Shown here: positions 33,733 to 42,400 of the stretch, in pieces
Numbering within the stretch: position 1 is the stretch's first letter
How the letters are laid out: each line of letters starts with the position of its first letter
Source of the DNA: Pedobacter sp. PACM 27299
Lineage (GTDB): Bacteria; Bacteroidota; Bacteroidia; Sphingobacteriales; Sphingobacteriaceae
Direction of reading: 5' to 3'
Assembly: GCF_001412655.1 (NCBI RefSeq)
Contig: NZ_CP012996.1
Span: forward strand, 930,001-994,000
Length of the DNA stretch: 64,000 nt
The notes under the pieces: model-generated
Seen by the model: the letters and a program-made list of their open reading frames with translations, nothing else
The model's database searches: none
What the model was told of the DNA's origin: nothing
Program-made: the position numbers and the translations under genes

Positions 33733-36700
33733 ATGCTTAAAATCACACCAACTCTCAAAAGGGGCACTCTCCTTTTGCTGGCTTGCCTGTCCCTATCCTT
33801 TGGGCTCAGCGCGCAAGTCAAAGTCACCGGTAAGGTTACCAGCAGTGACGACAAGTTACCCATTATCGGTGCTACCGTAAAAGTCAAGAATACGGCCATA
33901 GGAACGCTGACAGATCCGAACGGCGCTTTTGCAATCAATGTCAAACCTACAGATATCCTTTCCGTCTCTTTTGTAGGTTATGTTACCAAAGAAATCCTTG
34001 TAGGTAAGCAAACCAATATCAATATTGTATTAAATCCAGATGCGAATAGTTTGAACGAAATCGTGGTTACTGGCTATACCAGTCAGCGTAAAAAAGACCT
34101 GACCGGTTCAGTAGCTGTTGTTAATATTACACAGTTAAAAGAGCAGCCTGCAGCAAGTGCTGTAGAAGCTTTACAAGGTAAAGCACCTGGGGTTCAGATT
34201 GTGAATGATGGTGCGCCAGGCTCTACACCACAGATTCGCATCCGTGGGATAACTACGATCAATAATAATGATCCACTATATGTTATTGATGGGGTTCCTT
34301 ATGAAGGAAAGCTGAGCTGGTTAAACCAGAATGATATAGAAAGTATGCAGATCTTAAAAGACGCTTCTTCTGCTTCAATTTATGGGGCAAGGGCGAATAA
34401 TGGGGTCGTGATCATTACCACAAAAAAAGGAGTAGTGGGGCCGCCACGTATTACTTTCGATAGCTATTACGGCAGGCAGGTGCCAAGAAAGGGAACGTTC
34501 CCAAAAATGTTGAACCCTATGCAGTATGCGGAGTATATGTTTGCCTCCTATAAGAATGCAGGGTTGCCACCTGATGTTGGTACTAATTATGGAACTGGGG
34601 CAACGCCAACACTTCCAGAATACCTATTGGCGGGTAGCGCAACAGGGCAAAAAATTACAGCTGCTGATGTGGATCCTTCTAAATACAATTACAGTACCGA
34701 TCCTGCAACTTTTTATCAGATCACAAAAGCGAATCAGGCAGGTACCAATTGGTTTGATGAAATCACTCAATCTGCACCAATTCAAAACTATCAGCTGAGT
34801 GCAGCTGGAGGAGGTGAGAATGCGACTTATAGCTTTTCTGCCGGAAGTCTCAATCAACAGGGAACAATCAAATATACCGGCTTTAAACGTTACAATGTCC
34901 GCGCAAATACGAGCTTTGCCGCATTGAATAAAAGACTGCGTTTTGGGGAAAATATTCAGTATTCCTATTCTGAAGGCTATGGTATTGGGGTAAACCCTAA
35001 TGTATCCGGAGAATATCAGGATGAAGGCAGCCCGATTAGCTGGGCCTATCGGATGAATACCATCATTCCTGTCTATGACATCAAAGGGAATTTTGCAGGT
35101 AGCCGAGGCAGTCAGCTGGGTAACTCAGAAAATCCACTGGCCACCTTATACCGTGGTAAGGACAATGTAAATAAGAGCAACTTCTTCTTCGGAAATGTTT
35201 TCGGAGAACTTGATCTGATCGATGGCCTGACCGCTAAAACAAGCTTTGGTCTCCGCTATGAAAATTATAATGGCCTTACTTTACGTTATCCCAATCTGGA
35301 ATTCTCTGAAGGAAATAACTCGAATAACCTGAATGAATATTTTGGTTATAATAACGAGTGGACCTGGACAAATACCCTGAATTATAACAAAGTATTTGCG
35401 GAAAAACATCGCTTGAATCTCTTGTTAGGTACAGAAGCCATCAGCTCCAGAACCCGTCGTGTGGATGCGGGACGCAATGATTTCTTCGTTCTGGGTGATT
35501 TGGATTACTACTACCTTGGCGTAGGTGCCTCTAATATCAGCAATGGTAGTACAGGTACAGTTGCCAGTTTGTTCTCTATATTTGGACGGGCAGATTATTC
35601 CTTTAATGACCGTTACCTGGCCAGCTTAACGCTTCGTCGTGATGGATCTTCTAACTTTGGACCAGAAAATAAATATGGATATTTCCCGGCAGGAAGTGTG
35701 GCCTGGAGACTTTCTGAAGAGGGCTTTATGAAAGGTAAAGTCAAATGGATTGAAGATTTAAAACTTAGAGTAGGTTATGGGGAAACTGGAAATCAAAGGA
35801 TTCCTGGATTTCAATACCTGAACAGGTACCAATCTTCTCTGATCAATGCGGCCTATAGCTTTAGTGGCGACAATAAATTGACTTCTGGAGTATGGCAGAA
35901 TAATTATCAAAATACCGCTGTTAAATGGGAGTCTTTAAGCTCGCTGAATATCGGTTTAGATTTTACCTTGTTTAATTCAGTGTTGGATGGATCGGTAGAT
36001 TGGTACAATAAGAAAACCAGTGATATGCTTTATCCAGTGCCATTACCTGCTACCAATATTGGTATGGGAAGTTCTCCATATGTGAATGTGGGAGATATGA
36101 GCAATAAAGGAATTGAATTCAATCTGGCTTATCATTATGGAAAAGTAGACAACAAGCCTTTCAAATTTGATATTGGCATAAATTTCTCTAAAAACAAGAA
36201 TGAAATTGTAAAATTGGCACCTGGAATTTCAGAGCAGATTTATGGTGTCTTTAGAAGTTTGCGAACCAGTATTCTTAAAGAAGGTTTGCCATTCGGTTCT
36301 TTTTATGGCTATGATGTAGTCGGCATTTATCAGAATGAGAGTGATGTGAGTCAGAGTGCCTCCTATCCTAAGGCCCGAGTGGGTGGCTTGAAATATAGAG
36401 ATGTGAATGGCGACAATGTGATTACACCAGAAGATCGTACCATTATTGGTAATCCAAATCCAGACTTCTTGTACGCATTGAGCTTCAATGCTTCCTATAA
36501 AAACTTCGACATTTCGATGTTCTTTAATGGGGTACAGGGGATTGACTTGTATGAAGCAACCAGGTATTTTACAGACTTCCAGACTTTTCCAGGTGCTAAA
36601 AGTAGTAGATTACTGGATGCCTGGAGCCCATCAAATACGGGTAGCTTAATTCCTTCACCAAATGCTAATGCCGGTGATTACGAATTAGAATCCACCAGTT

Positions 36701-36966
36701 ATTATGTACAGAATGGAAGCTTCTTACGTATGAAAAATCTTCAGATTGGATATTCCCTGCCTGTCGACAAAGTGTTCGGACCTAAATGGGGAGTAAGCAA
36801 AGTAAGGGTTTATGCCAGTGCTACGAATCTGTTTACCATTACCAAATACAAAGGACTAGACCCGGAAGTAAGTCAGGAAACAGAAACCTATTCTGCATTA
36901 GGTGTAGATAGAGGGATTTATCCAAGTCCGCGTCAGTTCCTGATCGGTTTAAGTGTAGGATTTTAA
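33733..36966 (+). CDS. SusC/RagA family TonB-linked outer membrane transporter (pair 3)
   Basis: A 1077-residue TonB-dependent transporter. The signal peptide runs to LSA (about residue 26), with cleavage before Gln. A carboxypeptidase-regulatory-like domain (VTGKVTSSDDKLPIIGATVKV to SFVGYVTKEILVG) precedes the plug motif IVVTGYTSQRKKDLTGSV, NDPLYVIDGVPYEG and YGARANNGVVIITTKKG. The barrel contains the typical LSEEGFMKG and RVGYGETGNQRIPGF SusC segments and ends ISLVRFLIGLSVGF-like. It is followed 18 bases later by its SusD. This pair has no enzyme partner in the window. Ligand unknown. Confidence 0.92.
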   Translation: MLKITPTLKRGTLLLLACLSLSFGLSAQVKVTGKVTSSDDKLPIIGATVKVKNTAIGTLTDPNGAFAINVKPTDILSVSFVGYVTKEILVGKQTNINIVLNPDANSLNEIVVTGYTSQRKKDLTGSVAVVNITQLKEQPAASAVEALQGKAPGVQIVNDGAPGSTPQIRIRGITTINNNDPLYVIDGVPYEGKLSWLNQNDIESMQILKDASSASIYGARANNGVVIITTKKGVVGPPRITFDSYYGRQVPRKGTFPKMLNPMQYAEYMFASYKNAGLPPDVGTNYGTGATPTLPEYLLAGSATGQKITAADVDPSKYNYSTDPATFYQITKANQAGTNWFDEITQSAPIQNYQLSAAGGGENATYSFSAGSLNQQGTIKYTGFKRYNVRANTSFAALNKRLRFGENIQYSYSEGYGIGVNPNVSGEYQDEGSPISWAYRMNTIIPVYDIKGNFAGSRGSQLGNSENPLATLYRGKDNVNKSNFFFGNVFGELDLIDGLTAKTSFGLRYENYNGLTLRYPNLEFSEGNNSNNLNEYFGYNNEWTWTNTLNYNKVFAEKHRLNLLLGTEAISSRTRRVDAGRNDFFVLGDLDYYYLGVGASNISNGSTGTVASLFSIFGRADYSFNDRYLASLTLRRDGSSNFGPENKYGYFPAGSVAWRLSEEGFMKGKVKWIEDLKLRVGYGETGNQRIPGFQYLNRYQSSLINAAYSFSGDNKLTSGVWQNNYQNTAVKWESLSSLNIGLDFTLFNSVLDGSVDWYNKKTSDMLYPVPLPATNIGMGSSPYVNVGDMSNKGIEFNLAYHYGKVDNKPFKFDIGINFSKNKNEIVKLAPGISEQIYGVFRSLRTSILKEGLPFGSFYGYDVVGIYQNESDVSQSASYPKARVGGLKYRDVNGDNVITPEDRTIIGNPNPDFLYALSFNASYKNFDISMFFNGVQGIDLYEATRYFTDFQTFPGAKSSRLLDAWSPSNTGSLIPSPNANAGDYELESTSYYVQNGSFLRMKNLQIGYSLPVDKVFGPKWGVSKVRVYASATNLFTITKYKGLDPEVSQETETYSALGVDRGIYPSPRQFLIGLSVGF

Positions 36967-36984
36967 CAATTAAACAAGAAACGT

Positions 36985-38691
36985 ATGAAAAAGATTAACT
37001 ATATCATATTCGCGATATGTATGATTACCGCAGCAGGTTGCAGTAAGTCGTTTTTAGAGAAGAATGCGCAAGCAGAACTGATTCCTGAACAATTGACCAC
37101 ACAAAAAGGAGTAGAAGCACTGTTAACCGGTGCCTATGGACTTTTAAATGGGAATTTAAACGGTACCTGGGGTAATTACGGGGCTGCACCAAGCCAATGG
37201 TTATTGGGGGAGGCGATTTCTGATAATGCCCATAAAGGAAGTTCCGACGGTGATCAGCCCAATATGACTGCATTAGAAATACATGAGGCAAACAGTAACA
37301 ATGACAATTTAGAAAACCTTTGGGTACGTTGCTTTGAGGGAATCGTTCGCTGTAACAATACCTTGAAGTACCTGGCCCTGGTACAGGCTTCGGATAAAAG
37401 TTTCCCAGCCGATAGAGCTGCTGAAATTGCAGGAGAGGCTAGATTGCTGCGCGCACACTACAACTTTTACCTGGTAAGGGTGTTTAAAAATGTGCCCCTG
37501 ATCACAGAAACGACTACTGAATCTGCCGTAGATAATATGAAGGACATTTATCCAGCTATTGTGGAAGACTTGAAGTTTGCAGTAGCCAACCTGAAACCTA
37601 CCAGTCCCAAAGGAGAAATCGGCCGGGTGAATCAGATTGCCGCAAAAGCTTATTTAGGAAAGGTTTATTTATATCAGAAGAAATACCTGGATGCCTTGCC
37701 TTTATTTAATGACGTGATCGCTGCCAGACCAACGATTGAAAGTCTCCCCTTTACTAATAACTTTGATGTAACCAAAGAAAATGGGCCAGAAGCTATATTT
37801 TCTGTGCAGCATTCTGTGGGGACTGATGGAACAGGTGGTGAGAACGGAAATGTGGGTGACATGCTTAATTTTCCTTACGGTTCCACACCGATCAGTTGCT
37901 GTGGCTTTTTCCAGCCTTCTTTTGATTTGACCAATGCTTTCAAAGTAACGCCGGATGGTTTGCCTTTTCTGGATGGCAACTATAGACTTAAACCATATAT
38001 TTCTGATTATGGAATGACGGATGCAGAAAAGTTAAGCTATGTGTTGGATAGAACTATCGAATTTGATCCAAGGGTAGATTATACCATGGGTAGAAGAGGC
38101 GTAGAATACCTGGACTGGGGTATCATGCCAGGTGATGCCTGGATCAGAGGAGTTACCATCGGAGGTCCTTTTGTGGCCATAAAAAATGTAATTAAGGCTT
38201 CAGAGATCGCCGGTAATACTGGTCCTGGAAATCCAAATGTGACTGGCCTGAATGTAAACATTATCCGATTGGCAGATGTCTACCTGATGGCGGCAGAATG
38301 TGAAGTGGAAGCTGGTAGTCTTCCATTGGCAATGAATTTGGTCAATAAAGTAAGAGCAAGGGCTGCTTTATTGCCTAAAAAACAAGCTGTTGGCGGAAAT
38401 GCAGCTGTGTATAAGGTAAATCCTTACCTGAGTTTTCCAGATCAGGTGTATGGACGTAACGCCGTACGTTTTGAACGCCGTATGGAACTGGCCATGGAAG
38501 GACATCGTTTTTATGATTTGGTGAGGTGGGGAATTGCGAAAAAAACCATGACAGATTATTTTGCATTTGAAGGGACTTATCTTAAGTTTCTAACTAAGGC
38601 TGTAATGGAAGATAAGGATGAATATTTCCCGATCCCTCAGAGTCAGATCGATCGTAGTAAGGGAATATTGAAACAAAATCCAGGCTATTAA
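36985..38691 (+). CDS. RagB/SusD family nutrient-binding lipoprotein (pair 3)
   Basis: A 568-residue surface lipoprotein with lipobox TAAGC (Cys19) and the mature start SKSFLEKNAQAEL. SusD family segments are EARLLRAHYNFYLVRVFKNVPLI, the NQIAAKAYLGKVYLYQKKYLDALPLF TPR block, NIIRLADVYLMAAECEVEAG and the C-terminal FERRMELAMEGHRFYDLVRWG, ending in KQNPGY. It is slightly longer than pair 1's SusD. Same transcript as SusC 3, and a strong terminator follows. Confidence 0.92.
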   Translation: MKKINYIIFAICMITAAGCSKSFLEKNAQAELIPEQLTTQKGVEALLTGAYGLLNGNLNGTWGNYGAAPSQWLLGEAISDNAHKGSSDGDQPNMTALEIHEANSNNDNLENLWVRCFEGIVRCNNTLKYLALVQASDKSFPADRAAEIAGEARLLRAHYNFYLVRVFKNVPLITETTTESAVDNMKDIYPAIVEDLKFAVANLKPTSPKGEIGRVNQIAAKAYLGKVYLYQKKYLDALPLFNDVIAARPTIESLPFTNNFDVTKENGPEAIFSVQHSVGTDGTGGENGNVGDMLNFPYGSTPISCCGFFQPSFDLTNAFKVTPDGLPFLDGNYRLKPYISDYGMTDAEKLSYVLDRTIEFDPRVDYTMGRRGVEYLDWGIMPGDAWIRGVTIGGPFVAIKNVIKASEIAGNTGPGNPNVTGLNVNIIRLADVYLMAAECEVEAGSLPLAMNLVNKVRARAALLPKKQAVGGNAAVYKVNPYLSFPDQVYGRNAVRFERRMELAMEGHRFYDLVRWGIAKKTMTDYFAFEGTYLKFLTKAVMEDKDEYFPIPQSQIDRSKGILKQNPGY

Positions 38692-38708
38692 TAAATTGAT
38701 TTTGCTTT

Positions 38709-38750
38709 AAAACCGGCTGTCCTCTCTTCATGGACAGCCGGTTTTTTTTT
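38709..38750 (+). terminator. Strong terminator after SusD 3
   Basis: A 14-bp G/C-rich stem (38709-38722 with 38732-38745), nine-base loop and a T9 run. It is a textbook intrinsic terminator. Confidence 0.9.
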
Positions 38751-38785
38751 GAATTGGAAATCCCGGAAAGAGAATCAAATAATGC

Positions 38786-38793
38786 TAACTTTG
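38786..38793 (+). promoter_or_regulatory. Candidate -7 element for the alpha/beta hydrolase
   Basis: TAACTTTG fits TAnnTTTG and lies 41 bases before the ATG at 38835. No good -33 element was found at the usual spacing. Confidence 0.4.
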
Positions 38794-38834
38794 ATTGAGT
38801 ACCACCTTAACCATAATACAACCAATACAATTAC

Positions 38835-40151
38835 ATGAAGAAAATTATTTTATTGTTTTTTGCCCTGTTGATCTCCGTATCTGGATTTTCACAAGGCATA
38901 TTGTCACTGTTTGCACGTTCTGAGGAATTTATGAAAACAATGGAGCAGGAGAAATTTCAGGACGCACAGGGATTTTTTGATGTCAGCGTGCAGTCTAAGA
39001 TCTCTGCAGAAAACCTCCAGACCATTTGGAGTACCTTAACCAGCAACTATGGGAAATATGTGAGCATGGATGCTGTGCAAAGTAAAACCGAAGGGGAATA
39101 TTTCACGGTATCTGTGGATGCAGAATTTGAAAAAGATACACAAGGTTTTCTACTGGTCTTCAATAAAAATGAAAAGTTAGTAGGCCTTTTCCCAAGACAA
39201 GTGCAAAGGGCTTCTTCTTATGTTAGACCTGCCTACGTGGATACCGCTGCCTATAAAGAAAAAGAAATTAATGTGACTACTCCCGGACATAGTTTGGTGG
39301 GTTTGTTAACTACACCTGCTAAAGGAGCTAATTTCCCATTAGTGGTGTTTTTACATGGCTCTGGCCCTGCCGATATGGACGAAACTGTAGGTCCAAATAA
39401 ACCTTTTAAAGATCTTGCTGGTGGTTTAGCCAGTCAGGGAATTGCCAGTATCCGTTATGTAAAAAGAACATTGGCCTATTCCGGTGATTTTAGTAAAGCA
39501 TTTACCGTAAAAGAAGAAGTGCTGGATGATGCCCTTGCGGCCATCGCATTAGCGAAAACTATTCCTGGCGTAGATAAGAGTAAAATCTTCTTATTCGGAC
39601 ACAGTATGGGTGGGATGCTGGCGCCAAGATTGGTCCTGCAGGTTCCGGACATTAAAGGCATTGTACTCGCTGCGGCACCAGCAAGGAAATTGACCGATCT
39701 GATTGAAGAACAGAATAAATATGCTGTGGCACAGGCGAAGGATACCACAGGAAACTTACAGAAACAATTAGATGAGGTGTTAAAGCAAACCGCACAGACG
39801 AGGTTTACTACCATAGGAAAGATGAAACCGGATTCCTTGATTCTAGGTTTACCTGTTGCTTACTGGGCGGATATCAACCAATATGATCAGGTTGCAGCCG
39901 CGAAAAAGCTGACCAGACAAAAGATCTTTGTAGCTCAGGGAGCGTTTGATTTCCAGGTTGCTCAACAGGATTTTGACTTATGGAAAGCTGCATTAGGTAA
40001 GAAAAGCAATGTGACACTGAAGTTATATCCCGATTTAAACCATTTGTTTATCCCTCAAACAGAAAAGGGAAACACTTCACAGTATGGGATACCTGGGAGT
40101 GTTTCAGGAACCTTGGTCGAGGACTTAGCCAACTGGATAAAAGCTAAATAA
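38835..40151 (+). CDS. Secreted DUF3887 + alpha/beta hydrolase
   Basis: A 438-residue exported hydrolase. A signal peptide (MKKIILLFFALLISVSGFS, cleavage before Gln) is followed by a DUF3887-like domain of about 100 residues (FMKTMEQEKFQDAQGFFDVSVQSKIS). The alpha/beta-hydrolase fold comes next: oxyanion region VVFLHGSGPADMDETVGPN, nucleophile elbow GHSMGG, and a catalytic-His candidate near the end in LYPDLNHLFIP. Acid candidates are in KIFVAQGAFDFQVAQQDF. Family members are dienelactone-hydrolase or acyl-peptidase-like enzymes of unclear substrate. Monocistronic, between two terminators. Confidence 0.85.
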   Translation: MKKIILLFFALLISVSGFSQGILSLFARSEEFMKTMEQEKFQDAQGFFDVSVQSKISAENLQTIWSTLTSNYGKYVSMDAVQSKTEGEYFTVSVDAEFEKDTQGFLLVFNKNEKLVGLFPRQVQRASSYVRPAYVDTAAYKEKEINVTTPGHSLVGLLTTPAKGANFPLVVFLHGSGPADMDETVGPNKPFKDLAGGLASQGIASIRYVKRTLAYSGDFSKAFTVKEEVLDDALAAIALAKTIPGVDKSKIFLFGHSMGGMLAPRLVLQVPDIKGIVLAAAPARKLTDLIEEQNKYAVAQAKDTTGNLQKQLDEVLKQTAQTRFTTIGKMKPDSLILGLPVAYWADINQYDQVAAAKKLTRQKIFVAQGAFDFQVAQQDFDLWKAALGKKSNVTLKLYPDLNHLFIPQTEKGNTSQYGIPGSVSGTLVEDLANWIKAK

Positions 40152-40156
40152 AAAAG

Positions 40157-40182
40157 AAAGGGGGGATTATTTCCCCCTTTTT
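40157..40182. terminator. Convergent terminator overlapping a gene end
   Basis: A short G-run/C-run stem (AAAGGGGG at 40157-40164 with CCCCCTTT at 40173-40180) with a T5 tail, between the plus-strand hydrolase and the minus-strand 118-residue gene. The right arm is inside the latter's coding sequence (last residues KRGK). Confidence 0.65.
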
Positions 40183-40523
40183 GCCATGACTTGTTTGTGC
40201 CATTGTTTCATCACTTTTCGGCCTGCAAGCTCTGCTTTTGCTGCGTTTTTATGGCTGGAATCCAGCTGCTTAAAAACGACGTCTGCCAGCTCATTCATAA
40301 ATTGTTCATGATTTTGCATATCCTCCTCTGAACGCTCTTCCTGGGCAAGATAATAAAGAAAGAAAAGGGTAGCCCAACGCTCATCGCCGTCTGGCTGACT
40401 GTAATAAAAAGGGAAGGAAACCCTATCCACAAATTTTTGAAGAAATGCCTGCGGTTCTACTTTAAATATATCGCAGAGCACGCTAAAGTCTTCCGGGGGA
40501 TCAATGGTGACGTTTATTTTCAT
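40167..40523 (-). CDS. Unknown protein with single copy of a repeated domain
   Basis: A 118-residue cytoplasmic protein of no family I recognise. Residues 11-37 (DFSVLCDIFKVEPQAFLQKFVDRVSF) match two segments of the upstream 247-residue protein: an Asp-Phe, a Cys at the same spacing, a Pro, then Leu-Gln-x-Phe and a Val/Ile-Ser. It is followed by a helical, acidic stretch and a basic tail (HKQVMAKRGK). It is the last of three minus-strand genes (gaps 67 and 22 bases), likely one operon. An ACCAAAT element lies ten bases before the ATG. Function unknown. Confidence 0.7.
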   Translation of the reverse strand: MKINVTIDPPEDFSVLCDIFKVEPQAFLQKFVDRVSFPFYYSQPDGDERWATLFFLYYLAQEERSEEDMQNHEQFMNELADVVFKQLDSSHKNAAKAELAGRKVMKQWHKQVMAKRGK

Positions 40524-40545
40524 AAGCTTATATATTTGGTTAATT

Positions 40546-41289
40546 TTAATTGATGGCCAGGAGCCGCTGATAGTAGCTGTAGTAGATTTCCTGGTATTTA
40601 TTTACCCGCTGTTCATAGTCCCTGATGATAAATAACCAGAGGTGAAGCTCCTGTATCTGGTCTATAAACTGTACCTGCAGCGTTCTATGTGCACTGTTAC
40701 TGGGCAGCTCCTTACTGATGTTTAAAACCTTATAAAAAAAGCCCATTGCTTGGTTTTCTACCACCCTTTTGAGTCCCACATTGGCATGGACAATAGCCAG
40801 GGAAATCTGCGACATAAAATGCTGAAGGTATTCTTCCGGAGAACAGTTGTGTAGCTCACAAAGCAGGCAGAAATCCATTTTAAGCTGTAAGGTCTTGCCA
40901 TCTTCCATCACTAAAGTGGTGTTCTGGGTTCTGGAACGTTCTATAAACGCAAAGATTTTTTTTACCAATGGCGCGCACATCTTCCTTTTTCTAGAAGGAG
41001 CTAAGTCAGGTGTGACCGAAATCTTGATGATCTCCCGAATATACCTTAAGATCGGCTCCCGATTTTTTATAAAAGCAGAACCACTTTCTCTGTGGATAGA
41101 AAGAGAATAATTTAGAAGCGTATTGGTCGCACATCGGTAAATGTCTTCAGACTTCTGGCTCAAGGAGTCATAAAACGAAACATGGTCTATGAAAAGTTGC
41201 AATACCTCTGGAATGGGTAACTGATAGGTTGCACAGGCAATCTTAAAATCCAGTGGAATGGTGGGGAAGATAGGTTTCTTGGTTTTCAT
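40546..41289 (-). CDS. Unknown protein with two copies of a repeated domain
   Basis: A 247-residue, mostly helical cytoplasmic protein. Two copies of a short motif are visible: DFKIACATYQLPIPEVLQLF-IDHVSF near residue 15 and DFCLLCELHNCSPEEYLQHF-MSQISL near residue 130. The same motif occurs once in the 118-residue neighbour. The conserved pattern is Asp-Phe, three residues, Cys, about six residues, Pro, about four residues, Leu-Gln-x-Phe, then Val/Ile-Ser. The family is unknown to me. Adjacent genes are in the same orientation with small gaps, and a small HTH regulator is divergent further upstream. Confidence 0.7.
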   Translation of the reverse strand: MKTKKPIFPTIPLDFKIACATYQLPIPEVLQLFIDHVSFYDSLSQKSEDIYRCATNTLLNYSLSIHRESGSAFIKNREPILRYIREIIKISVTPDLAPSRKRKMCAPLVKKIFAFIERSRTQNTTLVMEDGKTLQLKMDFCLLCELHNCSPEEYLQHFMSQISLAIVHANVGLKRVVENQAMGFFYKVLNISKELPSNSAHRTLQVQFIDQIQELHLWLFIIRDYEQRVNKYQEIYYSYYQRLLAIN

Positions 41290-41356
41290 GGTTGAATTGT
41301 TCTAAGTCATCACATTTTTTATTCCGGTCATTTCTGTTTCCTGCAGGATGCCCATA

Positions 41357-42019
41357 TTATTCAAATACTTTTTCATACATGCAGCCATTGTCCTTGGACT
41401 TGACTCTTTTGAGTTTTGGGAAATCATTCTTTTTTGTCAAGCTGAGCAAGGCAGTCTGGAGGTGTCTTGGTGAAAGGGACTCCGATATCGTGCTGCGGCA
41501 TTTTTGGTAAATTTGAAGCGGAGACTGGGGCATGTAAAACAGCTTGCCTTCAAAAAGCACATTGAGGATGGCTACCGCTTGAGCCTCAATTGACTGCTCT
41601 GTGATTTTATGGACATTGTGCTTCGTTTCGTTCTCTATAAGGTGAAAAATAGGCGTTTCCCCGCCTTCCTTTTCCAGCCTGGTCATCATGAACTCTGTTT
41701 TTACCTGACTGCTGATTTTTATCAGCTGATATTCGCTCTTACTGCTTCCGTTTTCAATACTGGGGATCAAACCCCTTAATGATGGCTCTTCCACCGCATG
41801 CTGGAAACAATGCATGTCCTCATAGGTAAAACCAATGCTGTTGAGCTCTTCTTTTTGTTTCATATAATCATTGGTATAACCCATTAAGAAAGAAACTTCT
41901 GAAGTGCTGTAACCCTTAGCTATTCTTTTAATCATGAAGCTGTATAACATCCCCACATTTACCGGGGAAAGCATTGCTTTATAAATTAATGGTGACGAAC
42001 AATTGTGCTTATTTTTCAT
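41357..42019 (-). CDS. Unknown protein, first gene of the minus-strand operon
   Basis: A 220-residue cytoplasmic protein. I do not recognise it. The N-terminal half contains a possible HTH-like region (GYSTSEVSFLMGYTNDYMKQKEEL), and the C-terminal half has IEAQAVAILNVLFEGKLFYMPQSPLQIYQKCRSTIS and ends with basic residues (LTKKNDFPKLKRVKSKDNGCMYEKVFE). It starts at 42019, just downstream on the minus strand of a perfect 18-bp palindrome. The divergent gene is a small HTH protein. I infer a regulatory or accessory role only from context. Confidence 0.65.
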   Translation of the reverse strand: MKNKHNCSSPLIYKAMLSPVNVGMLYSFMIKRIAKGYSTSEVSFLMGYTNDYMKQKEELNSIGFTYEDMHCFQHAVEEPSLRGLIPSIENGSSKSEYQLIKISSQVKTEFMMTRLEKEGGETPIFHLIENETKHNVHKITEQSIEAQAVAILNVLFEGKLFYMPQSPLQIYQKCRSTISESLSPRHLQTALLSLTKKNDFPKLKRVKSKDNGCMYEKVFE

Positions 42020-42039
42020 ACTATATTATTGTAAATTAT

Positions 42040-42057
42040 ATTATATGTACATATAAT
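42040..42057. promoter_or_regulatory. Perfect 18-bp palindrome between divergent genes
   Basis: ATTATATGTACATATAAT is a perfect dyad centred between 42048 and 42049, 21 bases upstream of the minus-strand gene start. A related half site GTATGTA lies at 42068-42074. This is the expected position and shape of an operator for the divergently encoded small HTH regulator. Confidence 0.55.
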
Positions 42058-42163
42058 CAATACAAACGTATGTATAATATGTCTATTTAACCAAATGGTG
42101 TATAGTTTATCTTTCTCATTTATATATTTATCTATACTTATTATTAGAAAAACCATATTAATC

Positions 42164-42385
42164 ATGACAAAATTAGGAGAGTATCTAGCAAAAAGATCTG
42201 TGAACAAATCGCAGGTAGCCAAAAGAACAGGCTTAACAAAAGCAAGAATGAACGAGCTCACTTTAACGGATACGGCCAAGTTGAGAGCAGAAGAACTTTA
42301 CCTGATTGCCTTGGCCATCAAGGTGAACCCTTGTGAAATGCTTTGCGATCTTTGTGAGGGTGTAGCATTGGTCTCAGAAAGTTAA
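42164..42385 (+). CDS. Small Cro/C1-type HTH regulator
   Basis: A 73-residue DNA-binding protein. The HTH is LGEYLAKRSVNKSQVAKRTGLTKARMNELTLTDTAKLRAEELYLIALAIKVNPCEML, with the second helix (KSQVAKRTGLT) and recognition helix in standard order. The ATG at 42164 was chosen because it begins the HTH; the frame is open further upstream through A/T-rich DNA. It is divergent from the three unknown genes, with a perfect 18-bp palindrome between them. It precedes the PAS sensor gene by 15 bases. Two Cys residues near the end (EMLCDLCEG) are unusual for the family. Confidence 0.8.
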   Translation: MTKLGEYLAKRSVNKSQVAKRTGLTKARMNELTLTDTAKLRAEELYLIALAIKVNPCEMLCDLCEGVALVSES

Positions 42386-42400
42386 ATTATCTTTAAGATT

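Noticed and set aside
41292..41510. Plus-strand frame between the unknown minus-strand genes
   Set aside because: It overlaps the end of the 220-residue gene in antisense and has no independent support.
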